Source of the DNA: Rothia aeria
GTDB taxonomy: Bacteria > Actinomycetota > Actinomycetes > Actinomycetales > Micrococcaceae
DNA: 64,000 nucleotides
Direction of reading: 5' to 3'
Assembly: GCA_002355935.1 (NCBI GenBank)
Contig: AP017895.1
Coordinates: forward strand, 558,001-622,000
The position numbers and the translations under genes were made by a program. Positions 27,493 through 39,131 of the stretch are shown in pieces (the stretch's first letter is position 1; every line of letters starts with the position of its first letter). Under the pieces are notes generated by a model. It was not told where the DNA came from, searched no databases, and saw only the letters and a program-made list of their open reading frames with translations.

Positions 27493-28137
27493 ATGTACAT
27501 AAATCACCTGTACTATCACAGCAGCTCTGCAATCACCCACACGCTCACGCATATCCTAGCGAACGCCGTTAAACATGCTGATGTGCGCGCTTACCTGTTT
27601 TTCAGTGCAGATCGTGAAGCAGAATTTGAGGAAACGGCTGCGCGGATTTCGGGAAAAGTGGTGTGGGTCCACAGCGTCGCAACAGGACCTATGGGGTTTC
27701 TTGCTGAACGTGCCTTCATTGGGCTGATCGAATTTAATGTGCCAGCTGGTGGTGCCGGTGCGGTAAGTGCCTTCTTTGAAGAAAGCGGTATTGCTGAGAA
27801 GGACGGCCAGGTGCTGCTTGTCAAAGACCCCGCCTCACCCGAGAATCTTCGTGACATCCTCCTGCGTGAGTATACGCCGCATGACGAGAGGGCGAACACC
27901 AATTTTCCTTCGGTGGATGCACTCATGAATGCGGGTACCGCCTTGTTGTATTACCGCGATCTTGCAGGTGCCGCCTACGATAGCGATTCCGGGGAGACTC
28001 TCTCCTGCTGTGAGGTGTTTGTTGATGCTGAGTGGGAGCATCTTGTTCCTGAACCGCCGCAAGATGCAACCACCAATGAAGGGTCTTTTGACACCGCAGC
28101 TGGTGAAGTAAAGTTTACCGTCATAGAACACCTATAG
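27493..28137 (+). CDS. Hypothetical protein, 214 aa
   Basis: Not recognised. MYINHLYYHSSSAITHTLTH opens the protein; it is acidic overall (last 60 residues EPPQDATTNEGSFDTAAGE). No TM segment or signal peptide. GAGGAGGA 6 bases upstream decides the start over an ATG at 27310. A hairpin (GGGGCAGC/GCTGCCC at 28165-28187) follows. Confidence 0.65.
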   Translation: MYINHLYYHSSSAITHTLTHILANAVKHADVRAYLFFSADREAEFEETAARISGKVVWVHSVATGPMGFLAERAFIGLIEFNVPAGGAGAVSAFFEESGIAEKDGQVLLVKDPASPENLRDILLREYTPHDERANTNFPSVDALMNAGTALLYYRDLAGAAYDSDSGETLSCCEVFVDAEWEHLVPEPPQDATTNEGSFDTAAGEVKFTVIEHL

Positions 28138-28308
28138 GGCAGCAGACCCAAGGGCGCTTTGGCGGGGCAGCTTGTTCGGCTGCCCGCTAGAGCTATGCCT
28201 TCACCGGGGGAACACGGCTGATAAAAAGCTGAAAATTAACCTTTAAAGGTTGTTTTTGTTCAATATTCTGTTTCGTTGCAGACCGTTCTCGCACCAAGAA
28301 AAAGACCC

Positions 28309-28377
28309 GAATAACGCATCATTAGGCGTATTACCCGCCCCTAGAAGGTATGTAATACGCCTTTTGGTGCGTTATTC
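28309..28377. terminator. Long inverted repeat between genes
   Basis: GAATAACGCA...TGCGTTATTC outer and AGGCGTATTAC/GTAATACGCC inner stems; lies between the convergent 27493 and 28395 genes. Possible bidirectional terminator. Confidence 0.55.
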
Positions 28378-28394
28378 ACCGAATATCTGAACCG

Positions 28395-28544
28395 CTACAT
28401 CTCACCACGTGCTCGTTCAGGGACGTGATAATGGTTTGAAGCTGCACGCAGCTGCTGGATCGCCTCAAAGAAACTCGGGTCCAACTCTCCCAGCTCATCA
28501 AGCCAAAACCAGTCGTCAGAGCTGAACTCATGCTTATAGGTCAT
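28395..28544 (-). CDS. Small acidic protein, 49 aa
   Basis: MTYKHEFSSDDWFWLDELGE opens it, and ...VPERARGEM ends it. AGGAG is placed 6 bases before the ATG. Codon pattern is consistent with neighbouring genes. Function unknown; not a member of a family I can name. Confidence 0.6.
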   Translation of the reverse strand: MTYKHEFSSDDWFWLDELGELDPSFFEAIQQLRAASNHYHVPERARGEM

Positions 28545-28609
28545 AAGTTCTCCTCTTTTAGAAGACATATAAAGGTGGGTTGGGATCCTTCACTTCGGCC
28601 CGCCAGACT

Positions 28610-29338
28610 CTAAACCCTACGGTACACCTCGTTGAAGGGCAGGCGGAAGCGCTCGCCCCAGATACCGTGGCCGGGTTTGCGGATACCGCAGGCGACCACC
28701 ATGTTAATCTCAACATTGCGCGGTAGGCCGAGGAGTTTCTTCACGCGATGGCTGTCGAAGCCTTCCATCGGGCAGGTATCGTACCCCGCCTCGGTCATCG
28801 CGAGCATAAACGTCTGCGCCACCAGGCCGCAGCTCTTGTGCACAACCACGCGATAATCGTGCTCCGAAACCTCACGCATCATCGGAACGAATAGGCCCGC
28901 ACAATTCGCCATTGCCGCGCGGGATGCGCCCAGCAGACCAAAGCAGCGCGCGTACACGAACGGCATAGCCTTGGTGTAGTACATTTCCCAATTCTTAATG
29001 CGGTCTTTCTGCTTCTCAGGCGGGCTGTTACGCTCAACATTGCCGCGCTCAAACTCCAGCGCGGCTTTCGCGCGGCGGCGGTGCAAATCCTGGCGGGTCA
29101 CGAACACCACCATCTGCTGCGCGGTCTTGGCGGCCTGCTGGTGCATGCACGCAGCGGCGAGTTTATTCAGGACGGCGGGATCAGTCACGTGGTAGAGCTC
29201 GTACAGCTGCATATTCGAACTTGTGGGCGCCAGCTGAGCCGCACGCAAACACTCTTTGACAACATCGGCATCAATAGGCTGGTTCTCGTCGTAATGGCGC
29301 ACCGAACGGCGGCGGTTCAGCAAATCTAGCAGGGACAT
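28610..29338 (-). CDS. Nitroreductase-family protein
   Basis: FMN-dependent oxidoreductase fold, 242 aa. LLDLLNRRRSVRHYDENQPI and AAQLAPTSSNMQLYEL at the N terminus (RRSxRxY and APTxxNxQ), and DTCPMEGFDSHRVKKLLGLP near the C terminus. AGAGGAG precedes the ATG. The 65-bp gap to the small 28395 gene and the second nitroreductase at 29516 in the same direction suggest a redox cluster. Substrate unknown. Confidence 0.87.
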   Translation of the reverse strand: MSLLDLLNRRRSVRHYDENQPIDADVVKECLRAAQLAPTSSNMQLYELYHVTDPAVLNKLAAACMHQQAAKTAQQMVVFVTRQDLHRRRAKAALEFERGNVERNSPPEKQKDRIKNWEMYYTKAMPFVYARCFGLLGASRAAMANCAGLFVPMMREVSEHDYRVVVHKSCGLVAQTFMLAMTEAGYDTCPMEGFDSHRVKKLLGLPRNVEINMVVACGIRKPGHGIWGERFRLPFNEVYRRV

Positions 29339-29515
29339 TATGCAGCTCCTCTTTCACGGCGGCGTTTCGAAGGTGTGTCAAAACAACCCTCACCTTTAAG
29401 GCTAGCGTTCGCGGGCGCGGAATTCACGCATAATTTTTCGGCAGTAATACTCAGCAGGTCAATAGCCGCACTTATGTATGGAAGCTATCGGGTGAGCCAG
29501 TCCGTGGAGGGCAGG

Positions 29516-30175
29516 CTACTTGGCCCACACGACGAGCTCATCGAGCGGCTTGCGCGGCTTCGGGTCGATCTCGCGTGAGCGGTAGCCAAAGGTTGCGGCA
29601 ACGGATACGCCGTAATCCTCAGGATCGAGAAGCCCTTCCTCGGTGAGGAGCTGGGTGACCACATCGTAGTCCATGCCTTCAACGGGGCAGGAATCGATGC
29701 CGAGCATCGCTGCACCCGTAAGCATATTCGCCAGCGCAATATAAGTGTTCTTCCTAGTCCACTCGAAAAGGGAACGCTCGTCGTCGGCGATCTTCATATC
29801 GTGTACCTGGAACTTTTTGTACCTGTCCAGCGCCATCTGCATCTGGTCTTCGGGAAGGTTGCGCTTCGCGAGCGCCTGCAGCAGGAAATCGGAATCGTAG
29901 CGGGCGTTCTTCTTCGCCACAATAATCACCACGTGGCTGGCGTCATCGAGAGTGTTTGCCATACCCCAGGCGATAGGCTTGAGCTTCTCGCGCAGCTCTT
30001 TATTCTGTATCACAAGGAATTTCCACGGCTCGGAACCAACCGAGCTGGGGGAGAGACGCCCAAACTCAAGGATTGTGTTGAAGTCTTCATCGCTGATTGT
30101 ACGGGCAGGGTCGTAGGAGCGGGTAGAAACGCGACGCTTGAAAATTTCGAGTGCTTGTTCACGAGTGAGAATCAT
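29516..30175 (-). CDS. NAD(P)H-dependent nitroreductase, NfsB-like
   Basis: 219 aa. KRRVSTRSYDPARTISDEDF and EFGRLSPSSVGSEPWKFLV bind FMN; DSCPVEGMDYDVVTQLL is the C-terminal signature. Differs clearly from the 28610 gene, so they are not a recent duplication. AAAGGAAAA precedes the ATG. Role probably reduction of quinones, nitro compounds or flavin. Confidence 0.87.
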   Translation of the reverse strand: MILTREQALEIFKRRVSTRSYDPARTISDEDFNTILEFGRLSPSSVGSEPWKFLVIQNKELREKLKPIAWGMANTLDDASHVVIIVAKKNARYDSDFLLQALAKRNLPEDQMQMALDRYKKFQVHDMKIADDERSLFEWTRKNTYIALANMLTGAAMLGIDSCPVEGMDYDVVTQLLTEEGLLDPEDYGVSVAATFGYRSREIDPKPRKPLDELVVWAK

Positions 30176-30325
30176 GGTTTTCCTTTTCTGTGCTGGGGTT
30201 TTATGACGGAATTTAGTATATCGAGCAGGGATGCGCCTCCCGCTGGTTTTTTCGCACAGCGTGACTGTGGGAGAAGCCCCGTCCTTTTTAACTTACCCTT
30301 CAAACTGGTGTAGCCATATCGGTAA

Positions 30326-31018
30326 TTACGCCACTTTCACGGTGTATTCCAGGGCCTTGTGCGGTCGCAGAGTCGTTGAGACGTATCCGTTGGCGGGGGT
30401 GCGCACATAGTCGAGGTAATCCTGCATGGACGGGCTGAACCCCTCAACATCATCTACGGCAATCACGGCGCGGTCGGCAAGATGCGGCTCCAACAGCTGA
30501 AAGACGGGATGCACCAGGTCAGGCCACCCGTCGAGAAGTACAAAATCGGGGCTGAAATCCAGGTCTTGCAGGGTCTTCAGCGCATCGCCTTCGCGCAGCT
30601 CGATATAGTCCGCAAGCCCCGCCCGCTCAAAATTTTTCCGCGCGGCCTCCGCCTTATGAGGCACGTATTCGCAGGTGATCACGCGTCCGCCATTGCGTTT
30701 TGCGGCGGCGGCAAGATACAGCGTCGAGATGCCGTAGGATGTACCGAACTCAACGATATTCCGCGCGCCGCGCGCCAGCGCCTGCATATACAGAAACTCT
30801 CCCTGCTGCGGGGTGATGGGGATGTATTTATCGGCGTAGAAGTCCTCATCTTCAGTCCTCCAATCGATCCCCTTACCTAAAAGCTGGTGGATTTTCGGCA
30901 GAAAATGCAGGAACATGCGTTTGCCCTGCTTGAGCGTGGCGTCGTAGAGATCATAGAGTGTGTCTTCGACCGGCGGGTCGTTGAGGAACGTGAACATTTG
31001 CGGGGTTAATTTGGGCAT
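30326..31018 (-). CDS. Class I SAM-dependent O-methyltransferase
   Basis: 230 aa. NIVEFGTSYGISTLYLAAAA is motif I of the O-methyltransferase-3 type; EGDALKTLQDLDFSPDFVLLDGW carries the metal-binding Asp; VIAVDDVEGFSP follows. CGGGAG sits upstream of the ATG. Acceptor unknown. Similar to catechol/caffeoyl-CoA O-methyltransferases in fold. Confidence 0.85.
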   Translation of the reverse strand: MPKLTPQMFTFLNDPPVEDTLYDLYDATLKQGKRMFLHFLPKIHQLLGKGIDWRTEDEDFYADKYIPITPQQGEFLYMQALARGARNIVEFGTSYGISTLYLAAAAKRNGGRVITCEYVPHKAEAARKNFERAGLADYIELREGDALKTLQDLDFSPDFVLLDGWPDLVHPVFQLLEPHLADRAVIAVDDVEGFSPSMQDYLDYVRTPANGYVSTTLRPHKALEYTVKVA

Positions 31019-31191
31019 GTGAATCTCCCGGGTGCTTCGCTGCGCAGCATATCTTTGCGCCGCAGTTTCAGGTGTTTCTCTGAAGGGTAGCGCGGGTATC
31101 TGGATTCTTTTATCATGCCAGCGTCAGCAGGGGAGAACAAGAGATTTGTACGAAGACACACAGAAGCCGAAGCTCGCCGCCGCAAACCGGG

Positions 31192-33590
31192 CTACCGCTC
31201 AAATCGGGTGAGGCGCATCGAATTGAGTACCACAAACACCGAACTGAACGCCATGGCCGCGCCCGCAATCATCGGGTTCAGCAACCCTGCCGCTGCGACC
31301 GGCACCGCGATAGTGTTGTATGCGAACGCCCAGAACAGATTCGACTTGATGGTGTGCAAAGTCGCTCGTGAGAGCCGCAGCGACGTGGGGATTGCGTGCA
31401 TATCCGAGCGCATCAGCACAATATCCGCCGCCTGTACCGCAACATCCGTACCCGAGCCCATCGCCATGCCCAGGTCCGCGCGGGCCAGGGCAGGCGCATC
31501 ATTCACGCCGTCGCCAACCATCGCCACCCGGTAGCCTTCATCCTGAAGCTGCGCAATAACCTCGGATTTACGTTCGGGCGTGACCCCCGCAAAAACGTTC
31601 TCCGGATTAATCCCCACGCTGGATGCAATAGCCTGGGCAACCTCGGGGGCATCACCGGTCAGCAGTACGGGTTCTAAGCCCAGTTCGTGAAGCTCGGCGA
31701 TAGCCTGCGCCGACTCGGGTTTGGGGGAGTCTGCCAGTGCGATGAGCCCCACAGGCTGCGGATCCTTCGTGCCGGTCGCGCGAGCTACAGCCACGGTGGT
31801 CAGCCCTTCCGAGCGCGTTTGCTCAAGCATCTGATGCTGCTTCTCGGTGAGTGCAACGCCCGCCTGCAGCAGGTATTCGGGGGTGCCCACCAGCACCAGG
31901 CGGCGGGACTCCCCGTCGGTATCGGCGGGCACAAGCTCACCGCGCACACCTCCGGGCACACCCTCAAAACCCTCGACGGACCCCAGAAACGCCCCATAGT
32001 TTTCTGTCGCAAAACGCGCAATAGCGCGGGCTATTGGATGCTCACTCAGTGCCTCCACGGCTGCGGCATCGCTCAGAATAGATACAGAACGTTCGCTCTT
32101 TGAAGAGGCGTTGTCGTCTGTGACTTTGGTGAAATCGTCGAAGGTCCCGAAGCGCGCCACGCGCATTGTGCCTTCGGTGACGGTCCCGGTTTTATCCAGC
32201 ACGATGCGGTTCACCGCATATGTAGTTTCCAGCACCTGCGCGTTGCGAATCAGTATGCCCAGCTGCGAGCCACGCCCGGTACCCGCCAGCAGCGCCGTGG
32301 GGGTCGCCAGACCGAGCGCACAGGGACAGGCGATCACCAGCACCGAAACCGCCGCATTGAACGCACGCGGCACATCGTGCGATACAACCAGCCACCCGAT
32401 GAGGGTCAGGAGCGAAATCACCAGAATCGTTGGCACGAAAATCGCAGAAACACGGTCGGCAAGGCGCGCGATGGGTGCCTTCGTTTCCTGGGCGGCGGCA
32501 ACCAGCTCACCCATTTTCGCGAGCGTCGTCTCAGACCCCACGCGGGTTGCGCGCACCGTCAGCGACCCGGAGGTGTTCAGGGTTGCGCCGGTGACCGCAT
32601 CGCCCACCGAAACCTCGACAGGCACCGATTCGCCGGTCAGCAGGGAGGCGTCCACGGCGGAAGACCCCGCAATAACCGTGCCGTCAGTGGCGATTTTTTC
32701 ACCCGGGCGCACCAGAAATTCGTCTCCCGGAAGCAGGTCCTCAACCGGAATCTGCACCTCGCGCGTGGTTCCCCGCTTATCGGTACGAAGCAGGGTCGCG
32801 GTGCGTGCCCCCAGGCTCAGCAGGGTGCGCAGAGCCTCGGAAGAGCGGGTTCGTGTGCGGTGCTCAATTGCCCGCCCGATCAGCAGGAATAAAGTCACCA
32901 TAGACGCCGAATCAAAATACAGCGGCGCATGGTGCCCGCTCAAGAACATGTCGAGAATACTCCCGTGCACGGGGTGAACATGCTCGGTCAGCCCGGGGTT
33001 CATGAACAGCTGCGCGAGCGAATACAGGTAGGCGACAATCACGCCGAGAGAAACCAGCGTGTCCATCGTGCTGCTGAAGTGGCGTGCGTTCGTGAGAGCG
33101 GCGCGGTGAAACGGCTCGGCGCTATAGACCGCAACCGGCAGCGTGATAAGCGCAAGCACCCAGCCCAGTGCGGGAACTGGAATGTGGGGAACATTGAAAT
33201 CAAGAAAATCGGCACACTCAACAACAACGCCACAACGATGCGCCATCCCAAGCCCCCGCTGCGCGCGTTGGTCGTCTCTTCGGACTCTGTCTTGTGGCCC
33301 TTGGTTTTGAGCGATGCCGTATACCCGGCGTTATTGACCGTTTCAATGATCTGCTCATCGGTAATATCGGCGGGAACGATCACGCGCGCAGACTCCAGCG
33401 GCAGGTTCACGGCGGGATCAACCCCCGGGATTTTGCGGAGTTTACGTTCCACGCGGCCCACGCAGGATGCGCACGTCATGCCCTGAACATCCAGGTGGAT
33501 AATGCGCGTCTGCCCGCCATTAGCCGAGGAATCGAAAAGAGAACGCTCGTTCTCAGTTGTGGTGGATGCTGTTTGAGTTGAGTTACCCAT
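31192..33590 (-). CDS. copA: Copper-exporting P1B-type ATPase (frame broken)
   Basis: Exports Cu(I). N-terminal HMA domain [20 protein letters not shown] in TM6; [11 protein letters not shown] phosphorylation site; SEHPIARAI nucleotide-binding HP motif; [12 protein letters not shown]. The frame breaks at 33163-33166: adding one G in TGGGCTGG changes FPHWAGC to [18 protein letters not shown], joining an N-terminal piece of about 140 residues to the core. Corrected length is about 799 aa. Last gene of the csoR operon, regulated by CsoR. Confidence 0.92.
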
Positions 33591-33664
33591 GTTCTTCGCC
33601 TCTGTTCTTAATGCTCACGATGCTGTGCTGTCTTCTGGCTTTGCCTGCCGCAGTCCGCCCTGAT

Positions 33665-34101
33665 CTATACTTCGCCTTCGTCCGGCAGTCCATCGGCACG
33701 GTTGCTGCGCGGTCGCTGCCCGGTTAGTTTCGGGCCTCGATCGTTCACCCCGCGAACCCGCGTGACGGCAGCACGCCTGAATGTGCGGCGTTGAGCGAGG
33801 GCGTCGTATGCGGTGCCGTGCACACCGGGATGCAGATTATCGCCGGTGCCGTCTGCGGGGGTATTCGCCGCATGATCCTGTGAGGAATGTATACGCGATG
33901 CGCCCCGCCGCTTCAGCCCGCGCTGATCCTCGCGCGCCGTGTAGGGGTGGAGTCGCGCACCCACGCATCCAGCAGATCGGAGTCGAGTCCCATCTGCCGT
34001 GCCACGCGGGAAATCGCCTCGGTCAGGTGAATGTTCTCGGTGCCTACGAGTGCGCGCACTGCCCCGACCGCCATTGCCTGGTACTGCGGAGAATACGCCA
34101 T
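33665..34101 (-). CDS. HTH-containing hypothetical protein within the copper operon (frame broken)
   Basis: Residues 25-52 (AISRVARQMGLDSDLLDAWVRD) look like the helix-turn-helix of an IS3-type transposase OrfA. The frame stops after TRRARISAG unless one C is added in 'ccacccctac' (near 33956), which gives STPYTAREDQRGLKRRG and about 90 more, mostly polar, residues to the stop at 33665. Only 2 bp follow the copZ stop, so the gene is coupled to it. Typical csoR-copZ-copA operons lack it. Function unknown; perhaps a domesticated element. Confidence 0.5.
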
Positions 34102-34103
34102 GA

Positions 34104-34319
34104 TTAGACGGCGGGAGTGAAGCCAGCTTCGACGATGGCGTCCGCTACGGCTTGCGTGTTAAGGGTGCCTTCGTGCTCGATGGTGACGGTCGAAACGCCG
34201 TCTTTGACCACGTCTACGTTCACGCCGGTGACGCCCGGAACTTCGCCGACTTCTTCACTCACGCTCATGGCGCAGTGGTTGCAGGTGAGGCCGGTTGCTT
34301 TGACGGTGGTGATTGCCAT
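34104..34319 (-). CDS. copZ: Copper chaperone (HMA domain)
   Basis: 71 aa, single ferredoxin-like heavy-metal domain. GLTCNHCAMSVSEEV holds the CxxC copper site. AAGGAAC precedes the start. Delivers Cu(I) to CopA in the same operon and possibly to CsoR. Confidence 0.92.
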   Translation of the reverse strand: MAITTVKATGLTCNHCAMSVSEEVGEVPGVTGVNVDVVKDGVSTVTIEHEGTLNTQAVADAIVEAGFTPAV

Positions 34320-34376
34320 GATGTTCCTTCCGAAAATTTTTGGAATTAAAAAACTTGTGGATGCGCCGCCCGCGTG

Positions 34377-34700
34377 TCAGCTGCGCATCATGCGGGATAT
34401 AGCGGCGGTTGCCTCTTTGATTTTCTCATCAACGATCGTCGCATCACCTGTACGTTCGGATTCAATCGCGGCGTTGGTGACGCAATGCCCCATATGTTCT
34501 TCGAGCAGGTTGAGAGAGACCGCGTGGAGTGCTTTGGAAACCGCCGCGACCTGAGTAAGCACGTCAATACAGTACTTGTCTTCCTCGACCATGCGGGCGA
34601 TACCGCGCACTTGCCCTTCGATGCGGCGCAGGCGCTTCAAATGCGCCTCCTTATTTGGGGTGTACCCGTGTGGCTGTGCTGAGGAATCATGCTTTGTCAT
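34377..34700 (-). CDS. csoR: CsoR-family copper-sensing repressor
   Basis: 107 aa, all-helical. HLKRLRRIEGQVRGIARMVEEDKYC is the N-terminal block; Cys (DKYCIDVL), then HMGHC provides the His and Cys ligands. TACACT ends six bases before the ATG, and the operator 34709-34730 overlaps that box, so the repressor directly occludes its own leaderless promoter. First gene of the copper operon. Confidence 0.93.
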   Translation of the reverse strand: MTKHDSSAQPHGYTPNKEAHLKRLRRIEGQVRGIARMVEEDKYCIDVLTQVAAVSKALHAVSLNLLEEHMGHCVTNAAIESERTGDATIVDEKIKEATAAISRMMRS

Positions 34701-34708
34701 AGATTCAG

Positions 34709-34730
34709 TGTATACCCTAGGGGGTATATC
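34709..34730. promoter_or_regulatory. CsoR operator
   Basis: GTATACCCtagGGGGTATAT contains the ATACCC/GGGTAT inverted repeat typical of CsoR sites, adjacent to the TACACT -10 box (minus strand 34712-34707). Confidence 0.8.
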
Positions 34731-34767
34731 TCAAGAGGTGGTGAAAGTGATTTGATATATTGGCTTT

Positions 34768-35069
34768 ATGCGTGCACCACACCCTCAATCGGTCTATACG
34801 CTTCCGCACGAGCAAACGGTGCTCAATACCCTGCGGAAGTATGGGGTGGTTAAAGCGCACCTATTCGGCAGCGCGGCACGCGGCGAGCTTACCCCCGCCA
34901 GTGATCTTGATTTTTGATAGAGATGAAAGACTCCCCAGATTACGGCGTATTACTGCGGTTATCTGAGGAGCTTGAGCAGATTACAGGGTACCCGGTCGAT
35001 GTGCTGACCTCTATTAAGCCTGTTTTTCGCCCCTACATCGAACCCGACTTGACGGAGCTGCCGTTGTGA
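34768..35069 (+). CDS. MNT-type minimal nucleotidyltransferase (frame broken)
   Basis: About 100 aa. LFGSAARGELTPASDLDF is the GSxxRGxxxxxSDxDF nucleotidyltransferase motif of MntA-like proteins. The frame stops at once after LDF unless one T is added to the run 'gatttttga', which gives DFLIEMKDSPDYGVLLRLSE and an open frame to the TGA at 35067. Such proteins normally pair with a HEPN toxin; only a ten-codon stub follows here. TATATT ends six bases before the ATG. Confidence 0.75.
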
Positions 35070-35103
35070 AAGTTCCAGACCCCTACATCATCGGTTGAAA
35101 CAG

Positions 35104-35147
35104 AAAAACCCCGGGGCGCAGAAACACTGCTGCACTCCGGGGTTTTA
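35104..35147. terminator. Terminator between convergent genes
   Basis: AAAACCCCGG pairs with CCGGGGTTTT; serves both pta and the MNT gene. Confidence 0.85.
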
Positions 35148-35187
35148 TCTGGTTTTTGCTGAAGCGTTCGTGGTGTTTAACCGCGGC

Positions 35188-37280
<2,093 letters not shown>

Positions 37281-37516
37281 AGTGCTCCTTTGGCGTTGAA
37301 CGTTCGGCGGGGGCGGCCCGTCTATGGGGTGTGGGCGACTCTCGTCGAGTTTGTGTTGTCTTTTCCATTCTAAGGATGCTTCCGGGGTGTGGCACACATT
37401 ATATGTTGTGGTGTGTGGTATTTCATGGGGTGTTGTGGGTGTGGGTTGTGTTCGTGGCTAGGTTCGGGGCCTGCACGGGGTGCTGCCGGGGGTGTTCCTA
37501 TCTTCTGGGTTCGCAC

Positions 37517-37522
37517 TACCAT
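37517..37522 (+). promoter_or_regulatory. -10 box of leaderless MTH1187 gene
   Basis: TACCAT ends six bases before the ATG at 37529; the GGGAG next to the ATG is too close to act as a Shine-Dalgarno. Confidence 0.5.
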
Positions 37523-37528
37523 GGGAGT

Positions 37529-37845
37529 ATGTTGTTTGCTTTTTCTGTAGCCCCCACTGTTAGTGACCCTGACGGGTCGGTTCACCGTGCTATCGCCGAT
37601 GCGGTGGCGATTGTGCGCGCATCCGGGCTGCCGCATCAGACCGGGCCCATGTTTACCACGATTGAGGGGAGTGGGACGAGTGCATGGATGTTATTAGGCG
37701 CGCCACGGAGGTTGTGGGCAAGCATGGCCCGCGCGTTTCGCTGGTGATTAAGGCGGATATCCGCCCCGGCCATGACCACGGGGAGATTGAGGGGAAGGTG
37801 CAGCGGCTTAATGCCGCCATAGAGCAGCTGGATTCGGGGAAGTAA
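37529..37845 (+). CDS. MTH1187/YkoF-type thiamine-binding protein (frame broken)
   Basis: Ferredoxin-like protein of about 105 aa. LFAFSVAPTVSDPDGSVHRA and FTTIEGEW are family features. The frame breaks near 37668-37672: adding one G to GGGG gives TIEGEWDECMDVIRRATEVV, running to LNAAIEQLDSGK. Family members bind thiamine or a related pyrimidine. Monocistronic. Confidence 0.82.
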
Positions 37846-38048
37846 CCACTCTGCGAGGGTTCGGCGCACCTGCTTCTTTGGGGCCTGTGAGCCTCTATGT
37901 CGGCCAGTGATGCGACGAGGGGCAGCTATAGCTATGCGTGCACCCCGCCAGCCTGTAGGGTTCACGCGGCTGCTGCGGGGTCTCGTATCTAGGCTTCTTG
38001 ATGGTTGCCCACCCGGGTGTTGCCTGAACCTGGCGTAGGCTTATGTGC

Positions 38049-38915
38049 ATGGCGAAAAAGAAAACCCGCAGCGCTGCCTCACGCCGCGCTGAGCGCTCCG
38101 AGTATCCGCACACAACAGGTGCAGTCGCCGGTGTGTACCCCATTTCGACCGGTGAAGCTGAGCTTGTGCCCGATGGCTACCACGCTGATGGTTGGCTTCT
38201 GCTCATTAACGGTGTGCAGTCTTCGCATGTGATAGTGGGGCAGCCGCGCATGCTCGATTTTGAGTACATGCGCTGGATTGCTGCGGTTCTCGACTCGCAT
38301 ATTCAGACTCACCTTAATCCCGACAAGCTGCGTATCACCCATCTGGGCGGCGGGGCGTGTTCTCTAGCGCGCTACTGCGTGGACGTATACCCAAATTCAC
38401 GCAATACCGTTGTGGAGCTTGATGCCAAACTGGCCGAATATGTGCGTGAGTGGTTCGATATTCCTAAGTCGCCGCGCGTAAAAATTCGGGTGGGCGATGC
38501 GGGCACTGTCACTCGCTCGTTTGCGCCGGCATCGCGCGATGTGGTTATTCGTGATGTGTTCGCGGTAGATAAAACCCCAGCGGAACTTACAAGCGTGGAT
38601 TTCGTGCGGACGGTTGATCACTCTCTGGCGCCTGGTGGGCTGTATATTCTCAACTGCGGGGATGGCCCCTCATTGGATGGGGCGCGTGCTGAGGTGGCTG
38701 CCCTGTTTGAGGTGTTTGAGCAGGTGTGCCTGGTGGCTGATGCCGCGATGCTCAAGGGCAGGCGGCGGGGCAATATTATTATTGCCGCATCGCACAGTCC
38801 GCTGCCAGCGGCAGGCTCAGCTGAGGCGGCGGCTATCTCGCGAACGCTCATGGGCGGCGGTGTGCCGGCGCAGTACCGGGATTCGGCACAAACCCGGCAG
38901 TTTGCCCGCCTGTAG
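38049..38915 (+). CDS. Spermidine synthase-like methyltransferase-fold protein
   Basis: 288 aa. LRITHLGGGACSLARYC is the polyamine synthase/methyltransferase nucleotide loop; TVVELDAKLAEYVREWF and DAGTVTRSFAPASRDVVIRDVF follow. The gate-keeping acidic residues of a true spermidine synthase are not evident, and no speD is near, so aminopropyl transfer is unproven. Basic N terminus (MAKKKTRSAASRRAERSE). TAGGCT ends seven bases before the ATG. Confidence 0.75.
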   Translation: MAKKKTRSAASRRAERSEYPHTTGAVAGVYPISTGEAELVPDGYHADGWLLLINGVQSSHVIVGQPRMLDFEYMRWIAAVLDSHIQTHLNPDKLRITHLGGGACSLARYCVDVYPNSRNTVVELDAKLAEYVREWFDIPKSPRVKIRVGDAGTVTRSFAPASRDVVIRDVFAVDKTPAELTSVDFVRTVDHSLAPGGLYILNCGDGPSLDGARAEVAALFEVFEQVCLVADAAMLKGRRRGNIIIAASHSPLPAAGSAEAAAISRTLMGGGVPAQYRDSAQTRQFARL

Positions 38916-39131
38916 CTTCCACTGATAGGGCATCGGCCGCTTACGGCCACATAAAATAGAACGCACGCTCTACTATGGAGGTTTCGCCCCGAGCCATCCT
39001 GCGCTTATGAGGCGCCTGCCGCAAGGGTTGCTGGTGGGGATGGGGCTACGCCGAATCTTGGGGTATCCCGCATCCCGAAATCACCTGCCTGCCCGGTTCG
39101 CGCTGCGGCGCCTCGCGCTAAGATTGAACCC

